This document shows, one piece after another, positions 10,401 to 19,377 of a stretch of 64,000 nucleotides of DNA. The position numbers and the translations under genes were made by a program. How positions within the stretch are numbered: the stretch's first letter is position 1; each line of letters begins with the position of its first letter. This DNA comes from Paraburkholderia franconis (GTDB taxonomy: Bacteria; Pseudomonadota; Gammaproteobacteria; Burkholderiales; Burkholderiaceae), in assembly GCF_009362735.1 (NCBI RefSeq), contig NZ_WHNP01000008.1, positions 124,001 to 188,000 of the forward strand, given 5' to 3'. The notes below the pieces were generated by a model. The model searched no databases, was not told the origin of the DNA, and saw nothing but the letters and a program-made list of their open reading frames with translations.

Positions 10401-11826
10401 CAATCAGCTGAACGCGACCGTGCACGCGCAGGCAAGCCGCATCGGTGTGATAGACGCGTCGGCGCATACGGCGCTCGTGCCACGCGACGGCGTGCTGACG
10501 CTCAACCAGGAAGGGCCGCTCACGGGCAGCATCAATGCGAACGTGCCATCGCTGAAGACGACGGGCGGCCTGTTCGGGCCGAGCTATCTGCTCGACGGCC
10601 ATCTGGCGCTGAAGCTCGCGCTCGGCGGCACCGTCGCGAAGCCGAACCTGTCGGGCTCGCTGCTTGGCGACGGACTGTCGGCGACGCTCGTCGATCAGGG
10701 CGTGCAGTTGAAGGACGGCGTGGTGCACATCGCACTCTCCGAAAACCTCGTCGATTTCCAGCAGGTCGAGTTTCACGGCGCATCGGGCACGCTGCGCGCG
10801 ACGGGCCGCGTGCGGCTCGACAACGCCGAGCCCGATTTGACCGCGAACATCGTCGCCGACAAGCTCGAACTCTTCGCAGCGCCGGACCGGCAGCTGACGA
10901 TGTCGGGCAGCGCGAGCATGGCGAACGCCGGCGCTCAGGGCGGGCTCGCGATCAACGGCAAGTTCGTCATCGATCATGCGATGTTCGACATGCCCGAGAA
11001 GGGCGAGCCGCGTCTCGGCGACGACGTCGTGGTCGTGCGCCCGGACGGATCGGTGGCGGGCGGCAAGCCGCAGGAAACCGGCAATTCCAACAAGCCGGTC
11101 GGCGCGTTGGCGCCGCGCGCGAACATCGATATCGATCTCGGCCAGAAATTCCGCTTCCGCGGCCAGGGCGCGGACGTCGGCCTGCGCGGCACGATCACCG
11201 CGTTGAGCGCGCCGAATATGCCGCTGCGCGCGGTCGGCAACGTGCGCGTGACGGAAGGTTCGACCTATACGGCGTTCGGCCGCAAGCTCGGCATCGAAAA
11301 CGGCTTCTTCACGTTCAACGGGCCGGTCGCGAATCCCGGCATCAACATTCTCGCGATGCGCCGCAACCAGCAGGTCGAGGCGGGCGTGCAGGTGACGGGC
11401 ACGATCCAGTCGCCCGTCGCGAAGCTGGTGTCGGAGCCGTCCGTGCCCGACAACGAAAAGCTCTCGTGGCTGCTGTTCGGACACGGCACCGACCAGGGCA
11501 ACAACGTCGGCCAGCAGAGCACGATGACGACGGCGCTCGCGCTGCTCGGCAGTGCCAGCGGCAAGCGGATCGCACAGGAGTTCGGGCTCGACGAATTCTC
11601 GATCGGCCGAAGCGAAGTGGGGCTGACCGATCCGCAGGTCGTGATGGTGTCGAAGGCGATGAGCGAGTGGCTCGTGATCGGCTATGAACAGGGCCTGCAG
11701 TCGGCGAGCAACGCGATCAAGGCAACCGTGAACCTGACGCGCTACTGGTCGGTGGCCGCGTACGGCGGCACGTTCCAGGGGATGGACTTGCAGTACACGC
11801 GGCGCTTCGACCGGCTGTGGCGGTGA
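7480..11826 (+). CDS. tamB: TamB, translocation and assembly module inner-membrane protein
   Basis: A 1448-residue protein of the TamB/DUF490 (AsmA-like) family. It has a short Pro/Gly-rich cytosolic N-terminus, one membrane anchor (about residues 47-70), and a very long periplasmic beta-rich groove. The conserved DUF490 domain lies at the C-terminus, with the sequence ending in YTRRFDRLWR. Two low-complexity Ala/Ser/Pro/Thr-rich linkers (about residues 340-390 and 565-625) interrupt the repeat structure and look species-specific. It forms the inner-membrane half of the TamAB bridge and follows tamA by 42 bp, so the two are one operon. The GC-rich linkers explain the long open frames on the opposite strand. 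Confidence 0.95.
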   Translation: MTTDTSANPSENPQGGNPPGGEPPRGPDGSGTPPPGKKPCGGRRLWTAIVWGITVPVVLVALIGGALYGVFVTERGTAYAWQAAVKLLHGQLEGKLDGGAIATGLHLRDVRWRSLDGSGTDIRIDRIDARWALSDKPWRFVVDYLHVGTVDARIAPSPSKSEPMSLPKDLRVPLQLAVRDLSVDRLILHEGGSTSEYARLLFHGRSDGRHHEASVDRLDTPFGAVTAAAKLDGARPFPLTGDASYSGKVNDEPVQVRAHLSGTLETLVAELDATGMKLAGHARVEATPFADVPLQRATLTFDHVNPQAFAPGAPLADLAVRAELQPVQRDAAGHEVMHDAASGASSVGAASAADSVAAASPAKAASPASVASSAHPASVASAPTPASRPGSAGGARAFAVQGAVSIVNAKPGSIDQHLLPLIDAHVDVRLDAQAQRLSNLNVRLVKDAAVTGAGTLTGKRGQFDLQVAKLDLNALQASVLATQFAGPVSIRLNDDIQSVTLDLNDPKSALRAQGKITLDPARTSFNDVRITSGKGRIDLNGAIKRDEHSTYNLKATLTDFDPLTLTTQTPSRAAASAGKGGSAKGKSGKSRNSATGAPDSPTKAPTKTAANSPANSPTRAPASRKIEARVNGTLSAAGVLGPVFTTKAEFRLGESVYDGLPMTGSGTVQLAGSRILPSRANLSVAGNQVDLQGSFGARGDRLRFHVDAPGLERLGFGLAGLVAAQGDVTGTFEHPNVALDYKAENVVFASNKLGHAEGHVELRDGANGAMVFTTDARDVGTAGVELNTLTARLNGTRAKHTLDAAAKGTLQGRPLDLALAANGKLTDARDGTHWDGTVTRLSNKGTPALNMESPLTVSAGGQRVTLGATRLTLEGAVLDLKSFALDHGRIRSAGTLTGVSVARMLELRQEFTGVPSTLKTDLVFDGNWDFALADTATGHIELKRRGGDITLEVGRGYAPVGISDIAARADFSGGNQLNATVHAQASRIGVIDASAHTALVPRDGVLTLNQEGPLTGSINANVPSLKTTGGLFGPSYLLDGHLALKLALGGTVAKPNLSGSLLGDGLSATLVDQGVQLKDGVVHIALSENLVDFQQVEFHGASGTLRATGRVRLDNAEPDLTANIVADKLELFAAPDRQLTMSGSASMANAGAQGGLAINGKFVIDHAMFDMPEKGEPRLGDDVVVVRPDGSVAGGKPQETGNSNKPVGALAPRANIDIDLGQKFRFRGQGADVGLRGTITALSAPNMPLRAVGNVRVTEGSTYTAFGRKLGIENGFFTFNGPVANPGINILAMRRNQQVEAGVQVTGTIQSPVAKLVSEPSVPDNEKLSWLLFGHGTDQGNNVGQQSTMTTALALLGSASGKRIAQEFGLDEFSIGRSEVGLTDPQVVMVSKAMSEWLVIGYEQGLQSASNAIKATVNLTRYWSVAAYGGTFQGMDLQYTRRFDRLWR

Positions 11827-11828
11827 TC

Positions 11829-11863
11829 AAAAAAGGCCGGCGTGCTGCGCGAGCGGCCGGCCT
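11829..11863 (-). terminator. Terminator for the glycosyltransferase gene
   Basis: AGGCCGGC (11834-11841) pairs with GCCGGCCT (11856-11863). On the minus strand the stem is followed by a run of six T, directly downstream of the HMW1C-like gene. It may also slow transcription coming out of tamB. Confidence 0.7.
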
Positions 11864-11898
11864 GCTGGCTGCGAAGTGGGAAATTGCCGCGTGATGCG

Positions 11899-13278
11899 TT
11901 AGCGCGATGCTGCCTCTCGTTGCGTATTCACCAGCGCCTGCACGATCCGGCCGAACGCTTCGGGCCGTCCCTCGAAGATCCGTTCGACGGCCTTTTCGTC
12001 GATCAACCGCCGCCGCAGCATCTCGCGCTCGGGATGCCGCGTGGCGAGCCGCACGGCGGCGCGCACGTATTCGTCGATCGAATACGTGGTCAACCAGGCG
12101 GGCATGCCCGCGCGTCCGAAAAGCCCGCTGTCGATATGCTCGAAGACTTCGGCGCCGCACAGGTTGACGCCGGGTAGACCGAGCGTGAGCGCATCGACGA
12201 TGCCGTTCGTATTGCCGAATGGAAACGGGCTCACGAACATGTCCATCGTGTTCATGACCTTGAGATAGGCCGGGTAGCTCATCCCGCCGTACACCAGCAC
12301 GTTTTCGCGCGGCAGTGCCGCTTGTATCAGCCGGCGCACGTAGGCGATATCGAGACCTTCGGCCCACGACGTCATGAAGTGGAAGCGCACGGGAATGCCG
12401 GCCGTTTCGATGATCCGCCGGCACGCGCCGAGAAAGCGCGGATTGAGCTTCATCGCGCTCGCGGTCACAGCGATGTCGATGAACGCGCCGCGCTCGGGAA
12501 TGCCAGGCGTGATGTCGGTGAGCAGTTTCGACGGCACATACGGTTGGCCGTCTTTCGGCAGGCGCATCAGCTTTTCGCTGAAGCACGCAGGATCGCCGAC
12601 GAAATCTTCTTCGACGCTCACATAGTCGATGCACGACGCGTGCATCGTCGCAGGATGGCCGAGCGCCGCGATCTGCAGTGGCGCGACGCGTACGTTGGTC
12701 ATGAAGATCGTGTGCGGGAACATGCCGACGCTCGGCATGTACAGCACGGCGGGCGGATTGTCGCGCGCGAAGTTCTGCACCTGCCGGACGATCTCGCCGA
12801 CATACTCCGGATGCTCGAACGGGATGAAGCGATCGAACACGGCGCGACCTGCTTCGTCCACGTGCTGCGCCTCGCCGAATGCGACGACTTCGAAGCGCTC
12901 GCGCGCCGCGAGCATCGTGCGCGAATGCGTGCGATAGATCGAATGGCCCCCGTTGAACCATTCGAGCACGACGATCATCAGCGGCTTGCGGTCGGCCTGT
13001 TCTTGCGACGCGGGGGCGCGTGCGACTTCCGCCTCGTGGGCGAGCAGACCGAGCGAGTCGAGTTTCTTGCGCACGAGCTGGCTGATGCCGCGCTTCATCG
13101 CATGGCGGGTCGGCAGGTCGGAGTAGCTGCAATGCATGTACGCGCCGCAGACGGCCGCGCCCGGCAAATCGTCGAGGTCGTCGATGGTTTCGAGCGCGCC
13201 GGGCAGCCATTCGATCAGGCGCTCGCGCTTTGCGTGCGCTGCCGGCGAGATCACGACGGCCGAACCCACGATCGACAT
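11899..13278 (-). CDS. HMW1C-like protein glycosyltransferase (GT41), N-terminally short
   Basis: The 459-residue protein matches the catalytic part of HMW1C-type cytosolic glycosyltransferases, which move hexose from a UDP-sugar to Asn or Ser/Thr of adhesins. Recognisable family motifs in order are GHSIYRTHS, ALGHPATMHASCIDYVSVEEDFVG, LRLPKDGQPYVPS-like, SAMKLNPRF (nucleotide-site Lys), FPFGNTNGIVD and EVFEHIDSGLF. Known members of about 620 residues have a further ~150 N-terminal residues that are missing here. The frame upstream of the ATG stays open for about 25 codons and still looks coding (IDLADLAKSEPALATSLG), but it contains no start codon and meets a TAG at 13357. It could be a shortened but active enzyme or a decayed gene. 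No adhesin gene is adjacent; the nearest genes are tamAB. Confidence 0.8.
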   Translation of the reverse strand: MSIVGSAVVISPAAHAKRERLIEWLPGALETIDDLDDLPGAAVCGAYMHCSYSDLPTRHAMKRGISQLVRKKLDSLGLLAHEAEVARAPASQEQADRKPLMIVVLEWFNGGHSIYRTHSRTMLAARERFEVVAFGEAQHVDEAGRAVFDRFIPFEHPEYVGEIVRQVQNFARDNPPAVLYMPSVGMFPHTIFMTNVRVAPLQIAALGHPATMHASCIDYVSVEEDFVGDPACFSEKLMRLPKDGQPYVPSKLLTDITPGIPERGAFIDIAVTASAMKLNPRFLGACRRIIETAGIPVRFHFMTSWAEGLDIAYVRRLIQAALPRENVLVYGGMSYPAYLKVMNTMDMFVSPFPFGNTNGIVDALTLGLPGVNLCGAEVFEHIDSGLFGRAGMPAWLTTYSIDEYVRAAVRLATRHPEREMLRRRLIDEKAVERIFEGRPEAFGRIVQALVNTQREAASR

Positions 13279-13408
13279 GCCCAGGCTCGTCGCGAGCGCC
13301 GGCTCGCTCTTCGCCAGATCGGCAAGATCGATTGAGAAAGGATTTGGCTGCGGAAGCTATTCCGTCTCGTTTTGCGTTGCCCCATCACAGATGCCGGAGC
13401 CAGGACGA

Positions 13409-13435
13409 AAAAAAGCACGTCCGAAGACGTGCTTT
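13409..13435 (-). terminator. metG terminator with TTCG tetraloop
   Basis: AAAGCACGTC (13412-13421), loop CGAA, GACGTGCTTT (13426-13435). On the minus strand this reads as a 10-bp stem with a stable TTCG loop followed by seven T. It is about 45 bp after the metG stop. Confidence 0.9.
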
Positions 13436-13478
13436 CGTGTACGGCGTCTGATCGCGCCAAAAGCGCGATGCGCTCGCG

Positions 13479-15665
13479 TTACTTGACGCGCATGCCGGGC
13501 TTCGCGCCGCTGTCCGGCTCGAGTACGTAGATGCCCGGCTCGGCCTTCTCATCGGCGGCCGATGCCGCGAGCACCATGCCCTCGGACAAGCCGAACTTCA
13601 TCTTGCGCGGCGCGAGGTTCGCGACCATCACCGTCAGCTTGCCGACCAGCTGCTCGGGCTGATACGCCGACTTGATGCCCGAGAACACATTGCGCGTCTT
13701 TTCTTCGCCGACGTCGAGCGTGAGTTGCAACAGCTTGTCCGACCCTTCGACTGCGCGGCAATCGACGATCTTCGCAATGCGCAGATCGATCTTCGCGAAG
13801 TCGTCGATCGTGATGATGCCGCTGTCGTCGGGCTTTGCGTGCGCGTCGCCGTGGGCGGCCGCCGTTGCTTTCGCGTGCGCCTTGGCTTTGGCCTGCGCCT
13901 GAGTCTTGTCGGCTTCGGCTGCCGCGCCAGCGGCCGGCTGCAGCGTGCTGCGGTTCGCGGCGAGCAGCGCCTCGATCTGCTTCGGATCGACGCGCGTCAT
14001 CAGGTGCTTGTACGCGTTGATCGCGCGCGCGGAGCTCAACGGCTTGTCCGCATCCGTCCACGTCAGCGGCTCGACGCCGAGGAACGCCTCGCCTGCCTCG
14101 ACGACCTTCGGCAGCACCGGCTTGAGAGCCAGCGACAGCAGACGGAACGCTTCGAGCGACACGCTGCACGTCTCATGCAGCGCGACAGCGTTCGCCGGGT
14201 CCTTCGCCTGATCCCACGGCTTGGCCGTGTCGACGTACGCGTTCACGGAATCGGCCAGCTCCATCGTCAGGCGCAGCGCGCGGCCGTAGTCACGCGCCTC
14301 GTAGTGAGCGGCGATCTGCGGGATCGCGGCGCGCAGCGACCCGAGCAGCGGATGCTGCATCGCGCTGTCCTGCACGCGGCCGTCGAAGCGTTTGATCAGG
14401 AAGCCGGCGGCGCGGCTCGCGATGTTCACGTACTTGCCGACGAGATCGCTGTTCACGCGTGCCTGGAAGTCTTCGAGGTTAAGGTCGATGTCTTCCATCG
14501 TGCTGTTCAGCTTGGCCGCGAAGTAGTAGCGCAGCCATTCCGGGTTCATGCCCGTTTCGATCACGCTGTTGGCCGTGATGAACGTGCCGCGCGACTTCGA
14601 CATCTTCGCGCCGTCGACGGTCAGGAAGCCGTGCGCGAACACGTTGGTCGGCGTGCGATGGCCGGAGAATTCGAGCATCGCGGGCCAGAACAGCGTGTGG
14701 AAGTACAGGATGTCCTTGCCGATGAAGTGATACTGTTCGGTCGTCGAGCCCTTCTTCACCCACGCGTCGAAATCGATGCCGCGCTTTTGCGCGAGATTGC
14801 GGAAGCTCGCGTAGTAGCCGACGGGCGCATCCAGCCACACGTAGAAGTACTTGCCCGGCGCGCCCGGAATCTCGAAGCCGAAGTAGGGCGCGTCGCGCGA
14901 GATGTCCCAGTCGGCGAGCTTCGCTTCGCCCGCGTCGCCGAGCCATTCGCGCATCTTGTTGGTCGCTTCCTGCTGCGCGAGGCCGCCGACCCAGCCGCGC
15001 AGGAACGACTCGCAGCGCGGGTCCGACAGCTTGAAGAAGTAGTGCGTCGAAGTCTTCTTGATCGGCGTTGCACCCGACACGACCGAGTACGGGTTGATCA
15101 GCTCGGTCGGCTGATACGTCGAGCCGCACACTTCGCAGTTGTCGCCGTACTGGTCCTTCGCGTGGCACTTCGGGCACTCGCCCTTGATGAAGCGGTCCGG
15201 CAGGAACATTTCCTTGACGGGGTCGTATGCCTGCTCGATGTCGCGTGCTTCGATCAGGCCGGCCGCCTGCAGCGCCGTGTAGATCGACTCGGACAGCACG
15301 CGGTTCTCTTCGGAATCGGTCGAGTAGTAGTTGTCGAACGAAATGCCGAAGTTGTCGAAGTCGCGCTTGTGCTCCTGCCACACGCGGTCGATCAGCTGCT
15401 TCGGCGTAATGCCTTCCTGCTCCGCCTTCAGCATGATCGGGGTGCCGTGCGTGTCGTCGGCGCCGACGTAGTAGACCTCGTGCCCGTGCATTCGCAGCGC
15501 GCGGACCCAGATGTCCGTCTGGATATATTCGACCAGGTGGCCGATATGGATTTGCCCGTTCGCGTACGGCAGGGCAGACGTGACGAGGATCTGGCGGCGG
15601 CTCTCGGGCGCGCCGGCGGCGGTGAGGTCCGCGGACTGAACCGCGGTGGCGTCGGTTGCTGACAT
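13479..15665 (-). CDS. metG: Methionine-tRNA ligase
   Basis: MetG charges tRNA-Met with methionine in the cytosol. The 728-residue protein has the HIGH motif at residues 40-43 and KMSKS at 354-358. A two-knuckle zinc site of the CPKC/CEVC type lies at about 163-181. A C-terminal EMAP/Trbp111-like tRNA-binding and dimerisation domain (about 620-728) follows a Lys/Ala-rich linker. The ATG gives [10 protein letters not shown], and the upstream leader shows only a weak ribosome-binding site. It is flanked by its own terminator and a TAAAAT -10 candidate at 15829-15834. Confidence 0.97.
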   Translation of the reverse strand: MSATDATAVQSADLTAAGAPESRRQILVTSALPYANGQIHIGHLVEYIQTDIWVRALRMHGHEVYYVGADDTHGTPIMLKAEQEGITPKQLIDRVWQEHKRDFDNFGISFDNYYSTDSEENRVLSESIYTALQAAGLIEARDIEQAYDPVKEMFLPDRFIKGECPKCHAKDQYGDNCEVCGSTYQPTELINPYSVVSGATPIKKTSTHYFFKLSDPRCESFLRGWVGGLAQQEATNKMREWLGDAGEAKLADWDISRDAPYFGFEIPGAPGKYFYVWLDAPVGYYASFRNLAQKRGIDFDAWVKKGSTTEQYHFIGKDILYFHTLFWPAMLEFSGHRTPTNVFAHGFLTVDGAKMSKSRGTFITANSVIETGMNPEWLRYYFAAKLNSTMEDIDLNLEDFQARVNSDLVGKYVNIASRAAGFLIKRFDGRVQDSAMQHPLLGSLRAAIPQIAAHYEARDYGRALRLTMELADSVNAYVDTAKPWDQAKDPANAVALHETCSVSLEAFRLLSLALKPVLPKVVEAGEAFLGVEPLTWTDADKPLSSARAINAYKHLMTRVDPKQIEALLAANRSTLQPAAGAAAEADKTQAQAKAKAHAKATAAAHGDAHAKPDDSGIITIDDFAKIDLRIAKIVDCRAVEGSDKLLQLTLDVGEEKTRNVFSGIKSAYQPEQLVGKLTVMVANLAPRKMKFGLSEGMVLAASAADEKAEPGIYVLEPDSGAKPGMRVK

Positions 15666-15828
15666 GTGGGTTCTATGGACTGGCGGAAGGTACGGGCGGC
15701 CGTCACTACGTCAACGCGGACGGCGCTGCGCCCAGGACCACACGGGCGGGGTGTCCGCTCGTGCAGCTCGGGTTGTCGAACGCGGCTTCGCGGATGGTCG
15801 TCGCGCGTAAAACCGGCCCGAATCGTCG

Positions 15829-15858
15829 ATTTTACCAGCGTGGACCCATGGAGGCAGC
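15829..15858 (-). promoter_or_regulatory. Candidate metG promoter
   Basis: On the minus strand TGGTAAAATCGACG contains TAAAAT (15829-15834). The same -10 with the same downstream CGACG occurs in front of argH. The -35 element 17-18 bp upstream (CTGCCT) is weak. Confidence 0.4.
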
Positions 15859-16054
15859 GCGCAGGTGAGCGCGGGCATTCAGCAGTCATTTCGCTGCGAG
15901 GTGGCGGCGATGCGTGTCCCGCTCGATTGGGCGCGCAGAGCGAAGTCGCGTTGCGTTCACATTGAATGCATCGCGTAGTTGAGCGTATGTGACGAGAGGT
16001 CGCGATGCCCCGTTTGCAGTGCGCGGCGCGTTGCGGAGCGGGACGGAGAGCAGG

Positions 16055-16082
16055 CAAAAAAAACCGGGGCTATGGGCCCCGG
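16055..16082 (-). terminator. Terminator of the OmpA-like lipoprotein gene
   Basis: CCGGGGC (16064-16070) pairs with GCCCCGG (16076-16082). On the minus strand the stem is followed by a run of eight T. It is 234 bp downstream of the stop codon, so the mRNA would carry a long 3' tail. Confidence 0.75.
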
Positions 16083-16315
16083 AGCAACAACGACAAGAGG
16101 AGAATGGTGACGCGGCGGCATCGCCGCACGCGTACCGTAAAGACAGACCGCGGAATTTCAGAAGAGTTCGAAAATTTTTTCGATTCGCTTGTGCGGTCCG
16201 CTGCGAGGCTCTAAGGGCGCTTCGGCCTGGTCCTACGCCGTTGCCTTTGCGTTCCCGTACGAGCCTGTCTGGACGGGGCTCTGCTAGGCAGACCCCCGTC
16301 CTTTCCCCACAGTCC

Positions 16316-16966
16316 TTATTGCGCGTGCTGCGCCATTGCGCGCAGATAGATTTCGACGCGGCGGTTTTGCGCGCGGCCCGCTTCCGTGTTGTTGTCGGCG
16401 ATCGGCTGGTTCGCGCCCATGCCCGAAGCCGACAGACGCTGCGGCGCGACGCCGTCCTGCGCCAGCGCGTTCGTCACGCTTTGTGCGCGATTGACGGAGA
16501 GCGTCTGGTTATAGGTGGCCTGGCCCGTGCTGTCGGTGTGGCCCACGACTTGCGCAACCACTTCCGGATTCTGGTTCAGCGTTTGCGCGACCTGCGTGAG
16601 GACAGGCGCGAACGACGGCTTGATCGCGTAGCTGTTCGTATCGAACGTGACCGAGCTCGGGATGTTCAGCTTGAGCGAGCCATCCGGCTGCTCGGAGATC
16701 TGCGTGCCCGTGCCCTTGGTCGCGCCCGACAGCTTGTTCTTGATGTTCTGCCAGTTGTAGCCGGTGACGCCGCCGACCGCGGCGCCGACGCCCGCACCGA
16801 TCGCCGCGCCCTTACCGCCGCCGAAGATCGCGCCGAGCGCGGCGCCCGTGCCGGCGCCGACGCCTGTGCCGACGGCCGTGTTGGTGCCTTGCTCGGTTGC
16901 ACAGCCGCCGAGCAGCGCGCCAACGATAGCCAATGCCGACAGGCGTGTCATGATTTTTGCGTTCAT
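16316..16966 (-). CDS. OmpA-family lipoprotein with glycine-zipper domain
   Basis: A 216-residue lipoprotein. The signal peptide ends in a lipobox (ALLGGC, Cys at about residue 20). A glycine-zipper segment with repeated GxGxG motifs follows (about 25-65), then a C-terminal OmpA-like peptidoglycan-binding domain (about 95-210, with VGHTDSTG and NRRVEIYL). It is probably an outer-membrane lipoprotein tethering the membrane to the cell wall. The ATG gives MNAKIMTRLSAL and follows AAGAGGACTCAAGA. It is divergent from apbC and probably monocistronic. Confidence 0.92.
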   Translation of the reverse strand: MNAKIMTRLSALAIVGALLGGCATEQGTNTAVGTGVGAGTGAALGAIFGGGKGAAIGAGVGAAVGGVTGYNWQNIKNKLSGATKGTGTQISEQPDGSLKLNIPSSVTFDTNSYAIKPSFAPVLTQVAQTLNQNPEVVAQVVGHTDSTGQATYNQTLSVNRAQSVTNALAQDGVAPQRLSASGMGANQPIADNNTEAGRAQNRRVEIYLRAMAQHAQ

Positions 16967-17236
16967 TCTTGAGTCCTCTTGAGTAAGACGGTCGACACAC
17001 AGATGCAGGGCACGCGATCGCGCCGATAGCCGGAAAGGGTCTTCCGGCAAGCCCCGACGCCAGCCACTACAATGACGACTGAGTCAGCGACGATTCGGCC
17101 CTATAGGAAACTTGCGCGGCAAGCGTGCCAATGAGACAGGTTTTAGGCAATGCCGGCTAACAATTTCTTTCAATATTTCAGGCGTGTCGCGCATCCTTCG
17201 ATCGCGCGCCGCGCCGAGCGTTCCCACGGAGACTCA

Positions 17237-18325
17237 ATGAGCATCGATCGGGCTTTGATAGACGCGGCCCTCGCAGCCATCACCGACCCCAACACGCAGC
17301 GTCCTTTCGCCGCGGCTAAAAATTTCAAGAACGTCACCGTCGATGGTGCCATGGTCAGCGTCGACGTGGTAGTCGGCTATCCGGCCAGGCGCCAGTTCGA
17401 CACGATCCGCGCGCTCGTCGCCGATGCGCTGCGCGGCGTGCCGGGCGTTGCCGAAGCGCGGGTGCAGGTGTCGCAGGACATCGCCGCGCATACCGTGCAG
17501 CGCGGCGTGAAACTGTTGCCCAACGTCAAGAACATCGTGGCCGTCGCGTCCGGCAAGGGCGGCGTCGGCAAGAGCACGACGGCCGTCAATCTGGCGCTGG
17601 CGCTCGCGAGCGAAGGCGCATCGGTGGGCATTCTCGATGCCGATATCTACGGCCCGTCGCTGCCGATGATGCTGGGCATCGAAGGCCGTCCCGAGTCGCC
17701 CGACGGCCAGTCGATGAACCCGCTGACGGGCCACGGCCTGCAGGCTAACTCGATCGGCTTTCTGATCGAGCAGGACAACCCGATGGTGTGGCGCGGCCCG
17801 ATGGCCACGTCCGCGCTCGAGCAGCTGCTGCGGCAGACCAACTGGAAGGATCTCGACTATCTGATCGTCGACATGCCGCCGGGCACGGGCGACATTCAGC
17901 TGACGCTGTCGCAGCGCGTGCCCGTGACGGGCGCCGTGATCGTCACGACACCGCAGGACATCGCGCTGCTCGACGCGAAGAAGGGTCTGAAAATGTTCGA
18001 GAAGGTCGGCATTCCGATTCTCGGCATCGTCGAGAACATGGGTCTGCATATCTGCTCGAACTGCGGCCACGAAGAGCACATCTTCGGCTCGGGCGGCGCC
18101 GAGCGGATGTCGAAGGAGTACGGCGTCGATGTGCTCGGCAGCCTGCCGCTCGACATCGCGATCCGCGAGCAGGCCGATTCGGGTCATCCGACGGTGGTCG
18201 CGGACCCGGATGGCCGCGTTGCCGAGATCTATCGGACGATTGCCCGCAAGGTCGCGATTCATATCGCCGAACGTTCGCGTGACATGAGCTCGAAGTTCCC
18301 GACCATCGTCGTGCAGAACACGTAA
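17237..18325 (+). CDS. apbC: Iron-sulfur cluster carrier protein ApbC/Mrp
   Basis: ApbC/Mrp is a cytosolic P-loop NTPase that carries Fe-S clusters to apo-proteins. The 362-residue protein has an N-terminal MIP18/DUF59-like domain (about residues 5-90) and the deviant Walker A GKGGVGKST at 106-114. The cluster-binding CxxC pair is Cys273 and Cys276 (ICSNCGHEE). I chose the ATG giving MSIDRALIDAAL, which follows CGGAGACTCA; the in-frame extension to 17150 has no family support. Confidence 0.96.
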   Translation: MSIDRALIDAALAAITDPNTQRPFAAAKNFKNVTVDGAMVSVDVVVGYPARRQFDTIRALVADALRGVPGVAEARVQVSQDIAAHTVQRGVKLLPNVKNIVAVASGKGGVGKSTTAVNLALALASEGASVGILDADIYGPSLPMMLGIEGRPESPDGQSMNPLTGHGLQANSIGFLIEQDNPMVWRGPMATSALEQLLRQTNWKDLDYLIVDMPPGTGDIQLTLSQRVPVTGAVIVTTPQDIALLDAKKGLKMFEKVGIPILGIVENMGLHICSNCGHEEHIFGSGGAERMSKEYGVDVLGSLPLDIAIREQADSGHPTVVADPDGRVAEIYRTIARKVAIHIAERSRDMSSKFPTIVVQNT

Positions 18326-18540
18326 GGCGCACTGCGCCGCACGTTGCGCGATTGGGACGTCGCGCAGCGGCGGTGGCTCGCGGCACAACCCGGCTGGCCG
18401 GCCAGGCCAGCCGGCCGGACAGGCATTCAGGAGGCGGGTTGAAAGGGGTCTGAATGCGGGCCCGCTCGCGGTATCATGTCGGCTTCATCAGGTCCGGCAA
18501 CGCGGTCGCGGGGACGGCCGGCGCTCGACAAGAGGATCGC

Positions 18541-19071
18541 ATGAGAAAACGAATCGGCGGCGAGGCGATCAAGACAAGCATCGTCCTGGCTGCGACCTGT
18601 GTCCTGTTATCGGGGTGCAGCTTCCTGAGGCCGCAGGAGAAACGCGCAGACGCGCAGTTGCTGCCGACGCTCGGCAACAACGCGCGCGGCATGGTCACGT
18701 TCATCGAGCACTCGGACGGCGTGCAGGTGACTTACAACCTGACGGGCCTGCCGCCGAACAGCGATCACGCGCTACAGGTCCACGAGCGCGGCGACTGCAA
18801 TTCCGCCGACGGCTCGGGCGCGGGCGCCATATTTGCGCCGGCGGCGGAGCGCCTGAAGATCGGCGCGCGCGTCGAAGGCGATCTCGGCAATATTCACGCG
18901 GACGCAGCGGGTGTGGCGGCAGGCTTCGTCGTCGCGCCGGACGTATCGCTCGATGGCGTGCGTTCCGTGATGCAGCGTGCCGTGCTGCTGCATCGCGACG
19001 CGTCCGATCCCTATGCGTATCCGCAGCACAGCGCTGGCCCCGCCATTGCATGCGGGCTGATCCGCCCGTAA
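18541..19071 (+). CDS. SodC-like lipoprotein lacking most metal ligands
   Basis: A 176-residue lipoprotein: a basic N-terminus, a hydrophobic segment and the lipobox VLLSGC (Cys at about residue 24), then a Cu/Zn superoxide dismutase-like domain. Family landmarks are present: HERGDC, GDLGNIHADAAG and SAGPAIACGLI. However, the usual HxH copper pair reads LQVH (Gln79, His81), the bridging and zinc His of the G-x-H-F-N-P and K-H-G segments are absent (GAIFAPAAERLKIG), and only His81 and His151 remain in ligand-like positions. It is therefore unlikely to be an active Cu/Zn dismutase and may have a structural or binding role. The ATG follows AAGAGGATCGC. Confidence 0.8.
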   Translation: MRKRIGGEAIKTSIVLAATCVLLSGCSFLRPQEKRADAQLLPTLGNNARGMVTFIEHSDGVQVTYNLTGLPPNSDHALQVHERGDCNSADGSGAGAIFAPAAERLKIGARVEGDLGNIHADAAGVAAGFVVAPDVSLDGVRSVMQRAVLLHRDASDPYAYPQHSAGPAIACGLIRP

Positions 19072-19377
19072 CTTCCTGTCGTTCACCAGATGGGGTTGCG
19101 CATCGCACGCCGTTGCGCCGCGTCGGCCAATCGTTTGCGCAGCGCGCGAATACATCGTTCTCCGTCCGTCTTTCCCTGGCCATTTATCTGGCACCTTCCG
19201 CGGCCGTTTTTCCGGCGAAAGCACGATGCAAGGCGCGTGGGTGGAGGCGATACACGCCGCATCGGGCACGCGTGCCGTGATCGCGTAAAATAAGCGCCTT
19301 TCGTCTGGCGGCGCGCGCTCCGTGAGCGGCGCGCAAGCGTCCGCCGGCCCGACACAACCCGTCAGCAGCGTTCACCT
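19072..19377. other. 306-bp gap upstream of dcd
   Basis: No credible gene is seen. It holds a 12-bp perfect palindrome GGCACGCGTGCC (19265-19276) and a TAAAAT -10-like hexamer (19286-19291), about 87 bp before dcd. No good -35 was found. Confidence 0.4.

Larger units (their letters stand above)
15666..16315. other. 650-bp gene-free stretch upstream of metG
   Basis: No credible coding sequence is seen on either strand; the short open frames are Arg-rich and GC-driven. It contains a candidate metG promoter at its left end and the terminator of the OmpA-like gene at 16055-16082. The stretch 15860-16050 shows nothing recognisable. Confidence 0.5.

Noticed and set aside
11899..13278. O-GlcNAc transferase (SPINDLY/TPR-type) as an alternative name for the glycosyltransferase
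   Set aside because: There are no tetratricopeptide repeats, and the motifs GHSIYRTHS and ALGHPATMHASCIDYV match the HMW1C branch instead.
13251..13460. Short frame upstream of the glycosyltransferase as its missing N-terminus in another frame
   Set aside because: It runs through the metG terminator hairpin and its translation is Arg/Ser-rich, with no resemblance to the HMW1C N-terminal domain.
15860..16050. A possible small gene in the metG-OmpA gap
   Set aside because: The short frames lack ribosome-binding sites and motifs and have compositions typical of random GC-rich sequence.
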